Origin: Volvariella volvacea V23
Taxonomy: Eukaryota; Basidiomycota; Agaricomycetes; Agaricales; Pluteaceae
Reading direction: 5' to 3'
NCBI GenBank assembly: GCA_000349905.1
Contig: KB722746.1
Location: forward strand, 51,983 to 115,982
DNA: 64,000 nt
Made by a program: the position numbers and the translations under genes. The notes below the pieces were generated by a model. The model did not search any database and had not been told where the DNA came from. It saw nothing but the letters and a program-made list of their open reading frames with translations. Positions 25,090 through 36,542 of this stretch are shown piece after piece. The stretch's first letter is position 1. Every line of letters starts with the position of its first letter.

Positions 25090-25484
25090 CTTTCAACCTA
25101 CTAACAAAGGCAAAAAAGAGCAAATTGATGCGTGGGAGCAGGAACGTAAGAACGAAGAGAAGGTGGTAAGCTAGTCGAGCCGTGCGATACGAACCAAGTA
25201 TTAATTATTAAGAAGGGAGGGAGGGAGGGAGGGAGAAATTAAGGGAGGACGAGGACAAGAGCGAGGATGAGGAGGAAGATGAGGATGGGTCGGCTGGGAA
25301 CGAGGGTGGGGGTGACAGGCAAAGTGCCGACGTGTGGGCAGGTCACGGGGTGGTCACATCACTTCTCCCGTCGAAGATGGCCGCAACTGCCCGTCTTCTG
25401 TGGCCTGCTTGGCCCTACAGATGAGTAAGTGCGTGCAGCGTCATACACTGGGGTGTGTGCCCGTGAAGGCGTGTGTGGGTGGTC
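25090..25484. other. Intergenic with GGGA simple repeat
   Basis: Purine-rich sequence upstream of the DUF7137-like gene with a short (GGGA)n run near 25214-25233. It probably contains the promoter of that minus-strand gene. Confidence 0.4.
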
Positions 25485-26205
25485 CACTATGGTAGCAGCT
25501 TGGGTTGATATTCAACCTGATACAGGGTGATTTTCACTTTTCAACATACACCCAGGTTGATTTCGGAGCAACCTATTGATGGGCAATAATCACCCTCGAA
25601 AAAGCAACCTTAGCAAAGGTGGATTATCGCCCCATGTTTGGAGATTTGACCACAGGTTGACCACAGGGCGAAGATCAACCTATATGGACTTAGAAAAATC
25701 TCGCCTCCGGTAGCTGTCCCCATGGCACCCAACATCATGACTTATATTGCATGCCCGAGGGAGATGTAGAGAAACCGGTATGGCTCAACGGTTCAGATCT
25801 ATGCTTGATGATGTGTGAAATAATGCACGGCGTTCGATCCCTGGTGTGATAATGTAGTTTACATTTCGTGGTTTAATCAGAAAACTATGTAGAGATGCTT
25901 GAAAATGAAAGGAAGGCACTGGTACAAAAGTGTTCGACAAGTCAAAGTGGCTCAATGCCCGATTACATACATTAATTATTGCATGATTTTTGGACAACTT
26001 GGTAGGTTAAAATTCAGCCTAAACACACTAGAATACCTGATTGTAAGGTTTATGGTTCAACCTTGTATAGGTTGAAATTGTACACTATTGGTTGAATATC
26101 AACCTACCAGAAAACAACCTATAAACAACCTAGCAGCATACAATAATCAACCTTCCTTAGGTTAATTTCCCAGGTTGAGAATCACCCGGGGTGGTGCCCA
26201 TAGAG
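25485..26205. mobile_element. Non-autonomous inverted-repeat DNA transposon (MITE-like), 721 bp
   Basis: The two ends form an imperfect terminal inverted repeat. The left end reads CACTATGG, then GGGTTGAT and TTCAACCTG. The right end, reverse-complemented, reads CTCTATGG, then GGGTGATT and CTCAACCTG at matching spacing. The trinucleotide GTC flanks both ends (25482-25484 and 26206-26208) and may be the target-site duplication. The interior is packed near both ends with AACCT/AGGTT copies in both orientations, as in subterminal transposase-binding repeats. No open frame encodes a transposase, so it would depend on a helper element. The superfamily is not determined. Confidence 0.6.
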
Positions 26206-28436
26206 GTCTTGATGTGAAGAGTGCCGAGATCCAATGCATGACCTCTTTAGCCTTTGCTGGCGTCAGTGCGGCGATGCTCCACATCCTGTACTCAATAAGA
26301 CCTCAACGATAGCCAAAAATCTTCAGTACTCCTTAATACTAATCCGTGAATCAGCAATCATCACCAATATGACCAATTCTCGCTATTTGAACCGTGCTCT
26401 GACCGTCATTCTGGTTCTATGAGTTCACATGAAATCCTGTTGGAATGTGGTTGAAATCGTCTCGCTGCAGCGCTGGGTTCCTGTCCTCAAATTATCTGGC
26501 AGCAAGGCTGGGACACTTATCTGGGTTCAAAGTTTGCACGAACGTCGAATCAATGGACGAAGAAGGTGGATGGTATTCGCACATGATTCTGGGATAAAGG
26601 TTTGATACATTTGCTCTGAATTCTCGGTTCTGATTCTGCGCTAGATGCGTCAAACTTAAACACTAGATCTTTCCTGACGATGCTTGCACCGGCACTAAAT
26701 TGACGCGCAGTTTTGGTCGACAAAATAGTGCTACTCTGTATGCTTGACGCGCTAGTACAAGGTCGCCCATTCACGCATGGGTTACGTTTACGGTCTGAAA
26801 GAGCGGTGGGACGCCAGCGTTGGGGGTGTGGATCATATCCCGAAGCAAACGCGTGCTGGCTGATGGGGCTTGTAAGAGCTCGAGCGCAAGGTGCTTCAAA
26901 CTACCTTTCTTTTGCGTTTCTACATCGTCTCACCCCATTCCTCTCTATTCGCGCATTCAAGTCTCCTGTGCTCGTGAAGGATCGCTTAGGCTCCTTGATG
27001 GGCGGCTATTCGGCTTACCGAACACGCTGTTTAACGTATAAGTATATGCGCACAAATTATTGCCCCACCTTACACACAGTCCCAGTATCCCTCTTTCGCT
27101 GATCCGCAAGGTACATCTGAACATACGTGCAAGTCCGAGGGGGCTAGCAGCGCCCTATCAAATTCATTGACGCGTGGCGGGAGATCTCTTCATCCATGCT
27201 CCATTGAATTCCACAAGTCGCATCCACCTCGATGGCCAAAAAAAGCTGCACCCGACCCTTAAGTCAACGTATGATGAGCACTCGGGATAGCACATAGTTA
27301 AGGGACGCACTGATGCTGACAATGGCCCGGTTGTTTCGATGGCTTATTTCAGTGCGATCGCAATCTAGCTCAACTCGAATGCCAAAGGATCGTGCATCCG
27401 AACTGCGTTAGATACTCAGAAGCAATGCCACTCTCACTTGTTGGGGCTCTGAAGGGTACATGTTTTTCGAAGATTGTTCACGGGCCTCTCAAGACAGGCC
27501 TATGGTTTGAGAGATATAAATACCCTCCAAATATTCATGTGCGTATGTCTAGCCTTAGTTATTTGAGCACAAGAAGCGAGCTCAATCCGACGCTTTTGGT
27601 GAGTCCCGTATGTCCTGCGTTAAGTCAGTGAGCATTTATCCACAGAGTCGCTATATTATTATCTTTGGTCTGATGTAACAGGTACTTTCTGTGTTTTTGT
27701 GTTAATGGGGGTGTAATCTCGAGGCTTTGCACGCATACCTGAGCTGAGATGCCTGCTACTTTGAGAAGACCGCACGGCCGAGGAGTGGGTATCGCTACAG
27801 ATTCTACGTGCATTACTTATGATGAGCGATTCATGTTTAATATGCGCAATGTCTAGATGAAAGGAATCAACCATCTTGTCGAGCTACTGGCACATGCGTA
27901 CAATATGTTACACATTTTTTGCCTCGCACATAGCACAATTTCTTGCGTTTTCTACTTTATGCGGCTTTTCCTGATTGTAATAAGCGTTCACTATATTTTA
28001 TACTTGAGAATAAGCTACAGGGGTGGATTGCTTTCCCCCTCTATAAAAGTAATACCCCCATGATGATATGCTCAACAAGACAGGACTGAATGGCATACCG
28101 CAGCTTTTTTATTCATTTGACCATGAGTTCTGATCACACCTTTCGGTCCATGAGTATGTATATGCCCATTCTTAGTGCTTATTAAAGACTATACTTACTA
28201 CCTTGCGTGCTCGTGACCGTGCATATAGTGACGCAAATGAGAATAATAATAATATGAACCATTTCCCGATCGTCGGCCACATTGTTCACGCTTTTCCAAC
28301 ACAATTTATTCATGTATTATAGATCACATTGTCTACACAACAGTCCAAGTTCTCGTCCACAGAAGTATTGTGGCTTAATCGATAAGATGAAAATCACAAA
28401 TCGTTTGATACTAATTCACGTAGTCAAAAGATGAGC
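26206..28436. other. Accessory intergenic region, no supported gene
   Basis: About 2.2 kb with no recognisable domain. Open frames such as 26713-27102 on the plus strand lack protein-like composition. It separates the MITE-like element from the orphan coiled-coil gene. Confidence 0.4.
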
Positions 28437-30247
28437 TCAAACAGCACCATCGAAAGAGCTGAAATCTGCGTAGAGTTATCGTTAATTAGAGCTCTAAGGG
28501 CTGGAGATTTTACTCACAATCAACATCTGTAAGAACAACAGGGGCTTCGAGGTCCTTTATAATCACCGGAGCAGTGGCATGAGGGCTCAAAAGAGAGAAA
28601 TCGGTCACAAGCCCGATCCCAGTCGTACATAAAACAGATCCTTGGTCGGATGGTGAGGCCGCATCAGGCCTCATGCAAAGGACGTCGAAGGGTGTTCCCG
28701 GCTTGACCCATTGCACGCCAAACCATACCTGCTCGGATACACCACCCATGAGTGCATCACGGATATCCATAGTTGATCCAACGATTGCATAAAAGATGGC
28801 ATCCAGTTCTGTCTCGAGAGAAGGCAAGTCTTCCAAGATGAGATCGAGACCCCATCCACAGAGTGCCAGGAAGTTCTTGATTTCTTCCCATAGATTCTCC
28901 ACGAGTTGTTCGTTGTCGCTACTTTCGTGGGCATCGCGGAAAGTGGGGAAGGTGACTCTCTTCCATACAAAGGCACTGGTGGCATCTGTTGTTCCCGTCA
29001 GTTGGCACTATCTTGAGAGAGGAAATTAATGTGATACGTACCTGACTCGCGGAAGCTTTCAAAGGTGGAGCTAAGGCATTCATTGGTGTCTTTGTCCGTG
29101 ACGGACCAAGCCTGAATATGAACACTTATACACCAAGTTAAAACAGCGTTCAATGCAATTGCCATCCAGTCACGATATTCTTGGTGTTCGTGCGAAGATC
29201 GAAGGTACGCGAGCAAACCTGGAGGAAGAACTTCGCCATCCTTGAATGTGGCATTGGGGTTGGCCTTGATCCTAGTCAATGTCGTCGGGGAGACGGAGAA
29301 GAGGGCGTTTGAGATTTTGCGGGAAGCTTGAGTAGTGGATCCATTGAGTCGGTGGATGACAAATTTCACTTTGTTAACATCCAAGCGACATTTGGACATG
29401 AAAAAGTTTTCAAAAACTTTGGTGTCCCACCCCCGTGTTTGAATTTGCATCGTCATGACTTCTTGCTCTGTCAGGAGTTGGGCGAGATTGTTCTCCACAC
29501 CTGCGATTTCTTTCTCCAAATCAAGGATATCAGCATTGGTGACCTGTTTAGCATCGCCTTCGACATCCCGAAGCTCGTTAGCTAGGGCAGTCAGCTGATT
29601 CATTAGCTCGCGCTGTAAGCCTTAGTCAATGTCATGAAGAAAGACTTAAGATACACGTTGCTTACCATCTCTTCGTCCACAGAATCTCCCTTCAACGAAT
29701 CCCCATAGTCAGATTGCAACTCCTGCATTTCGTGTGCGGTGGATATTCTTACCTGCTGAGTTAGTTGATTTTCCTCGTGTCCACCATCCTCCCTGGTGGC
29801 ACCTTGTGCCTCAGGACCGGGAGTCGGGTCCACCTCGACTAATGGCTGGGATTGCTCACGAGCTCTTCGCTTAATCTGGTTTAAATCAGCATCGCGCCCA
29901 CCGAGAGATAAAACTCTGCCTTACAGCTTCCTTGGAGTCTACAGTGTCCATGATGAGTGGATTCTTGGACGGGGCGTTATGCAGACGCTCAGGTGTATCG
30001 CCGCGCCCGTTCATTGCGTTCTCGGAATTGTTGGAAGCTATGGAGAATGTTAGCTTCGAGCCATGGCTAGTAAATGCCACTTACTACCACTCATGTTCTC
30101 GCTGGAGTATTCTGTTGGGTCAACACGATTACCATCTCCCTTATATGTGCTATGCGGGTGTGTATCAGTATTTGTCGTGTGATGCTTGAAAATGCTGCGT
30201 TTTGTGGCTTGAAACCAGCTACGAAAACGCGACTTGAATGACGACAT
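28437..30247 (-). CDS. Orphan protein with central coiled coil, function unknown
   Basis: Seven exons on the minus strand (30085-30247, 29925-30037, 29753-29875, 29666-29722, 29042-29612, 28518-28985, 28437-28465) sum to 1524 nt, giving 507 residues. The start is MSSFKSRFRSWFQATKRS, a basic amphipathic stretch. Residues 55-150 are charged and disordered-looking. A heptad-type segment follows (NELRDVEGDAKQVTNADILD, then KEIAGVENNLAQLLTEQEVM). The rest looks globular and mixed (LLAYLRSSHEHQEYRDWMAI, ALNAVLTWCISVHIQAW, NLWEEIKNFLALCGWGLDLI, SEQVWFGVQWVKPGTPFDVL). I recognise no catalytic motif, signal peptide or membrane helix. It lies 1.7 kb from NLR1 and is divergent from it, so the two could share a regulatory region. 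It may belong to a lineage-specific family. Confidence 0.75.
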
Positions 30248-31877
30248 CGTGTTACCACCTAGACGCGCACTTATTCGTTAGAAGCCAAGGGAAAATGCAG
30301 ACTTTCTTTTAAAACAATGCTCACTAGATAGGGCAAATAAACACCCTTGCGAACCAAACAATGTCTAGTGGAGATTGCCGAACTGTCATGACGCCAACAC
30401 GAGGCCCACGAACAACCCTGCAAGCCAAATTTGTTGGTGCCTATTAACAGTTAGGAAATGTGGGGTTGAGAAATTGCACAGTCGTGGCGGCCAGAATGCA
30501 TAGCCCAAGAAATTCTGAATATCCCCGCTGTGGAAATATCTGGAACAATCAGGGTGGCGGAGACGGCAATCAACCAAATTTCTATTGAAAGCGCCAGTAG
30601 TTTGGCACTAATACAACTAATCTGGTTCACATACGCATTGGAATGGAAGTTGATATCCCCTGTTGTAATACTAGTGGCATTGCGGTACTAGTAGCACTGC
30701 TCCCCTCACTCCCCCCCCCCTCTCAAAAAAAAAGTAACCAACCAAGTGAGCGAAGTTCACGCACTGCACCCGTTATCTCAATAGGCAATGCCCAGAAATG
30801 ATTCCTCCCAAATTGGAAAGCATGTAGTGTTGTGTATCTACCTTTTCTTGAGTATGCCCGATCTCGGTCAAAGTTTGTATGCCAGCGTGTAGCAGAGCTG
30901 CGACCAACAACGTGGCTGAATAGTTGTGCCATTGTTGCATCCCAAAATCAAGTTCCCACAGCAGAGAACAGATGTCCTAAGCCCATAGCTAATGAATATA
31001 GTACTCTGTCCAGCAACTTCTAGATCAAGGGTGCAATGATGCTTGTTCTTACCCTCCTCCGCCAAGCAAAGACCACCAATATGTAACAATATTTGTGGCA
31101 GTACTTACGGGGGTAATGATCTAGCCTGGAATAATAGTAGTGCATCGTACGCATCCTCTGTGCGTGATACCTGAGATTTTTGGGTTTACACAAACCGCCA
31201 CAGCAAGCATAGTGAAGTGGTCAACCGGGGTCTAGATTTTATTTCAAATTTGCACAACACGTGTAGAAGAGTGAAATCAATCAGGATCATACCTGCCTTT
31301 GCTGTCGCTATTCTGTTAGTGGTTGTCCCGCTAGCCCCCTAACGTGTACATTATAAAAAAAACACGGGAAAATGCGCAAGGCATTATTCGTGGCATCGTA
31401 TTTTATTACTTGTTTCGTTGTGTGCATTGCCTCTATCATTATAGCCCCTCCCCCTTCATGCCCCCCTGGCCCCTCGTTTCACCCATTCTTTATCACCTCT
31501 TGAATGGGTTAGTCGGAGTGTTGGGTAAGCCATGGCTGGAAATGGAGCGTTTCCGGTGAAGCAGAGTTGACTCGGGAATTGTACATGTGGCTGGCGTCAT
31601 TTGCAATGCAAAAACAATGTGTAGGGATCTCCAACGCCAGAATCTTCGCATTTGATCGATCAAATTTGAACCTATTTGCAACTCATGAACACATGGTAGG
31701 GTTTTCCAGCACCGCCCATGACTCGCGCCATTTCCAATGCGCCATTTGGAACAAAGAGGCGTACCGGATCGTTGGATATGAGTTGATCAACGCATTGGAT
31801 CCTTTAAAAGAATGAAATAAATGATTTATTGTGGGTACAATCACAAGTCAAAGTGATTGCAGGCCGCCCACGAAAGC
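30248..31877. other. Divergent promoter region of the orphan gene and NLR1
   Basis: No gene recognised. A homopolymer junction (run of C, TCT, run of A) occurs near 30711-30733. The right end leads into the NLR1 TATA box. Confidence 0.4.
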
Positions 31878-31884
31878 TATAAAT
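31878..31884 (+). promoter_or_regulatory. TATA box of NLR1
   Basis: TATAAAT about 108 bases upstream of the NLR1 ATG, followed by a pyrimidine-rich leader with CTC and TCTT runs typical of fungal core promoters. Confidence 0.5.
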
Positions 31885-31991
31885 CTTCGACACATCCCTG
31901 CCTCATAATATCCTTACCTCAACCTTGTACTTTCGCATCTCAGCATATTCTCAAACTCTCTACAAGTATCTCTTCTTTTTGACTATAAGCC

Positions 31992-34675
31992 ATGCCACCG
32001 GTACCATCGATTCAGACTCCCGATGACAACTCTAGCAATCGACAAGCAGACTTATTCCACCGTGCTCATGTCCGTAATCACGGTGGCGTTATCAACACAA
32101 CTATTGCAAACGCAGTTTATTATTACGACAATGCTGCACACAGCGAGCTTACGGGTAAGTGCCATCACGCCATGCTGTTCATAACGGGGGCCTTATAATT
32201 GGGTACAGGTAGAGAGAAGTTACGGCCTTTATTCATCATGGATGCGACGCACAATGGTCATATCCGCGTAGATGCACTTGGATGCCATCCGGAAACATGT
32301 CAAGCAATTATACTCGACATAGTTTCGTGGGTAGAGCACACAGAACGGGAGAGAAATCTTTTGTTACTCTATGGGCCTGCAGGCATTGGCAAGTCGGCTA
32401 TAGCAAAGTCTACAGCAAATAAATTAGACGAGACAGACTCCAAGGCTAAAGTGGCTGCCTCATTCTTCTTTTGGAAAGGAGACCCGACCCGCAGTGACCT
32501 CAGCTATGTGGCACCTACCCTTTTGTATCAGCTAACACTCTTCAACAAGGAATTGCGAAAGCAGATTGACGAAATTATCGAGAAGGACCCAAGCGTGTTG
32601 AACGCAGAAATCGAGGTCCAGTGGCGGAAATTATTCATTCAACCCGTACGGGCTATTTCCGATCTCCCACCCGCGTTAGTAATTATTGACGGACTGGACG
32701 AATGTGGGACTCCGAAGGACCAGAGGAAGCTGTTGGAGCTCATTGCCGCATGTGGATCTAATTTTCCCCTCGCATTTCTTGTCGCATGTCGCCCAGAACC
32801 CCACATCATGAATGCCTTCAAATCGGAGCCTCTGTTTCCTCTCTGCAGGCAGTCTATCAATCTCGCTCAGTGCAGAGACGACAACGAGATGCAAACCTTC
32901 ATCCGCTCGCGTTTCTCTGTTATCTACGATCAATATCGCGACGTCTTAGAGGAGTACTCAACCAAAGACGCCTGGCCGTCCCCTGATGTTATACAGGATA
33001 TTATCGATAAGGCCCAGGGGCAGTACCTCTACCCCGTTACATTATTTAAATATCTCGAGCAAGAGGATATCGACCAGCACGAGCGCCTCCAAGAATTCAT
33101 TGGGAAAGCACCAGGAACATCAGCTCCTCTTGATCACCTCTATACGCAGATCCTACGGGCGTCGCACAGCTCTGCGGACGAGCAGATGCAAGATCTCCTA
33201 TTTGTGGTTGCCTCCGGCTTGGATTTTAATCCTGGTGTCACCATTCCCACACTTGCCGCGCTACTTGGGTTTAGCGTCCCGCAAATTAACCTACGATTGA
33301 GGAAGCTCTACTCAGTCCTTGACTTGCCAATAAATCGCAACCCGGAAGCATGGGTTGGTTGCTACCACAGGACCTTTTCCGACTTTTTGTTTGACCCTCT
33401 ACGCAGCGGAGACTATTATATCGAAAAGAAATCTCATGCGATCCGCGTTATAAAGAGATGTCTTTTGGTACTGGGAGAGGGAAATTGCAACGATGAAACC
33501 TTCGTATCCCTTATGGTCATATGGTGGGCCTGCTCTGAGTTATTATCGAGAGTAGATGTACCAGATGAACTTATTGAACGCATGGGGGGGTTTAATGTCT
33601 ATGGGCCTCTAGAGACAGTGCGTCTTGGCCACTTCCAGAAGGCCGCATACAGTACTTTTGCTAGGACGTGCAAAAACTGGGTACGTAATTCGCTCTTCCC
33701 CTTTTGTCGCATGTGTGAAATATTAACCTATGAAATAGAGTATTCCCTTGCTGATGAACAAATTCGACGGTGACATGGATAAGATTGTAAAGGTCGCCCA
33801 ATGGTTGAAACTACATTTTTTGTGCCTGTGGAAAGGGTGTCAAAGCTGCTTTGGAAGCAGGAACAAAGACAGCTCATGGCCTGATGGAAAGCAATTGGAC
33901 CGCAGCGACATTCATGAGTATTCTAATGCTCATATTGGGACCTCTCCACTCTCTTGGCTAGCATTGATAGCGCTTGCAAAAGCTTTTAGGGATCTCTGGG
34001 GACTGAAACGCGGTTCCTTTGTGGTGCTCACAAGGGACAAATTCGTTCAGCTTTCTCTGAAGGTTTTGTGTAGCGAAGACCTGACACGAATGCTGTAAGT
34101 GAGATCTCGCTTGTTGTGTCCTTATCGGTCTGATGACAGGGGCGCAGATATGACGACGATCGTCAATTCCTGAGTACTTGGAGCAGGGCTTGGGATGCAT
34201 ATCCGTAAGTCTTTTCTATGCGAGGAAGTACTTTGCTCATATTCCTGCTCAAGGCCCCATCCAAAGCTCGACAAGTTATGGATCCGTGTGCATAACAGCG
34301 TACAGAGCGGAATGCTTCAGCAGCGCTCTTTAGAGACACCTTCCACCGAAGTCCTTGTCACCTTAGTGAGGCAACTTCCAAAAGAATATCATAACCACTC
34401 TCTTAATGGCGACAAATTCCTTGCCTGGCTTGATGTAAGTCCTACTAATACCAGCCTACGATATATTTACTCAACCTACCCACTAGAGCAACTTCAGTCC
34501 TTCCGAATATCGGGACCTTCGCGACCACTGGAATGGTGGGGAGTGCTTCTCTGACTCGGGAAATCAAGGCCAAGCAGGGGAGCTGCTGAAAAGGAAGAAC
34601 GAGAGCGTTGAGGCAGTCGTTTTGGATAAAGGCAAAGATAATGATGGGCCACCGGAAAGCAAAAGAAGAAAGTAG
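31992..34675 (+). CDS. NACHT-type NTPase, NLR-like (NLR1), with basic C-terminal tail
   Basis: STAND-class NTPase resembling fungal NLR receptors. Six exons (31992-32154, 32209-33680, 33739-34094, 34148-34204, 34254-34434, 34487-34675) sum to 2418 nt, giving 805 residues. The N-terminus carries ADLFHRAHVRNHGGVINTT and ANAVYYY, shared with NLR2 and NLR3. Then come MDATHNGHIRVDALGCHPET, Walker A GPAGIGKSA (about 110-118), Walker B ALVIIDGLDEC, a sensor-like FLVACRPEPH and a winged-helix-type region ending FSDFLFDPLRSGDYYI. No WD40, ankyrin, TPR or LRR repeat follows. Instead a conserved C-terminal module continues (KLHFLCLWKGCQSCFG, DIHEYSNAHIGTSPLSW, LPKEYHNHSLNGDKFLAWLD). The last exon ends in a charged tail with ESKRRK, a possible nuclear signal. 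All motifs are intact. Confidence 0.9.
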
Positions 34676-35751
34676 GGCAGAGCTTCGGAGGCGATTCAGA
34701 CGAAGGTCAACCCAACCCAACATTCCTATTCGTGGTTATGAGTATATCTAAAGCTTTAACAACCCCTTGAGAAGGGCATGAGTTGCTCGAATAGCGTGCT
34801 GATATATGCAAAGCTTACATGCCATGTAAATGTTCTGAAATCAATGTATCCAAATGCAGAGTATAGTGCTTGATCTTCACCTCCAACCCAAGGATAGCCT
34901 GTCAGGCCTACGTCTTTGAGCACCGTGACTGCATTGGTACCATCACTTCCCTATCCGGCGCAGTTGGCTTATTTTCCTTCCACACGAAACCACATCACTC
35001 CACCGTTCGGCGGTTCGCCCTGCCTTGTTGTCACCAAAATTAACATCTCAGTATGCATATTCATCCATGAAGCTCATTAAGGCACAACCGCGACTCCTGA
35101 CACCACGAGCGTTTTTGAATTCTTACTCTATGGCAGTGGTCTGACGTCCTGGTATCAGGCCCGGTCCCCAATGCATCAGACCATCATCATCCACCGCAAT
35201 AACACCAAGAATCGGAATGGCTTGGTACGACTAGCAATCAACACACCCGGTAATTGAGCACTGATGTTAACCTCATCCCTTTACTATGTGCAAGTTATGA
35301 TTGACTGACGAATGCGGTCAGAGGACGAATGCTTCAGATATGTGTGCCTAAATCCCTATCTTTATGTTATTCGAGACGCGGGAGCTGGGCATAAATAACC
35401 GGGTCTTTGTTCGGTTCAACAACAAAGCAAGGCCAATTGACGTTCAGTCTAGACTATCCTACATATATTGAAGGGATTACCACAATGTCTCTTGTCTTTG
35501 AGAACATACACGGCTTCAGCTCTTGATCTTCATGTTGCAGACAGACTGAACCCGGAAGGCAACACAGATCAGGGAATTTTTCACTGTTTACTCTCTGACA
35601 TCAGAAATTATCCACCTTTTCGTTCTTTGTTCTATCTATCGTCCCCTCACTGAAATACTGTGTACTTCTTTCCATTTTCTACTCTTAGTGCGTAACAATG
35701 ACTTACACTGCCAAAGATGCCCATTGAATGCCCCAAAGAGTTTAGATTGTG
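34676..35751. other. Intergenic, NLR1 3' side
   Basis: No recognisable gene. I looked here on the minus strand for the missing C-terminal exons of NLR2 and did not find them. Confidence 0.45.
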
Positions 35752-36530
35752 TGTCAGGGCTCGTAAGAGCCCTCGACATAAACGCCCGACACCTTGACGC
35801 CCACCAAGCATCTACATCTCATCAACAAGCGCTCACCAAGCGCTTACACCTACCTTGATGCCCACCAAGTGTCTCTCTTATCTCATTTCCCTTTTCTTTC
35901 TTCTTTCTTTTCCGATACACCCTTTCATTATATCGTTGACACATAATACACATTACCCCATTTCCTCTCTTACACATCACCCTTACCTACATACATCCGC
36001 TTATCTGTACCCTACACCCTCATCTATGATACCCGTTCCTACTCTACCCATCCCCACTTCCCTTTTATGGTACACCTTTTGTTCTCTACTGCATCTGATG
36101 ATTCGATCTTGTTCTAGATGAACATGTGTCGAGTCAGAAGATCGATTATGATTTCATATGACTCCGTCCCCTCCCACATTGACTGCACATGACACGGGCT
36201 TACGCGTACATGCCGACCCAGCTTACGTGTCCCCTGGTCTGTGCGCTACACTCTTTCGCTCAGGACTCCCACTTTGTTACTTTCATTCTTACCCCCCACT
36301 CCTCCTCACCCAGGAGATTATATCCCTTTATTTACCTTTATTTATCTTCGAGTAGTATATATACCGTACTGCTCTCGCCACCTATTCCCCAGCTTTAAAG
36401 ATTCTTCACTTGGGAATAGGTAAGCAACTACGAGCTAGTCTCTTCTTTACACACCCTTACTTGCTATTCTTCGCTTGGGAATAGAATCTGAGTATTCGCT
36501 TTTTCCCCAACATTGTGGGCATTGGGCACA
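35752..36530. mobile_element. Probable solo LTR (about 779 bp)
   Basis: The stretch begins TGTCAGGGCTC and ends GGGCACA, so it has TG...CA boundaries. Its left edge forms a near-perfect palindrome (AGGGCTC, GTAA, GAGCCCT flanked by TGTC and GACA), a feature I associate with fungal LTR ends. The interior is pyrimidine-rich with no long protein-like frame and has a TATATATA motif near 36355. It has a direct repeat of TTGGGAATAG in its right half (36412-36421 and 36475-36484). No clear target-site duplication was found, so boundaries and identity are inferred. Confidence 0.35.
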
Positions 36531-36542
36531 GTGACTTCAAGA

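Noticed and set aside
24783..25174. Long plus-strand frames rich in Pro, Val/Ala or Cys/His opposite the Gly/Asn tract
   Set aside because: They are antisense reflections of the low-complexity coding repeat of the DUF7137-like gene.
26713..27102. Plus-strand frame of 129 codons
   Set aside because: Composition is not protein-like and no domain or splice signals support it.
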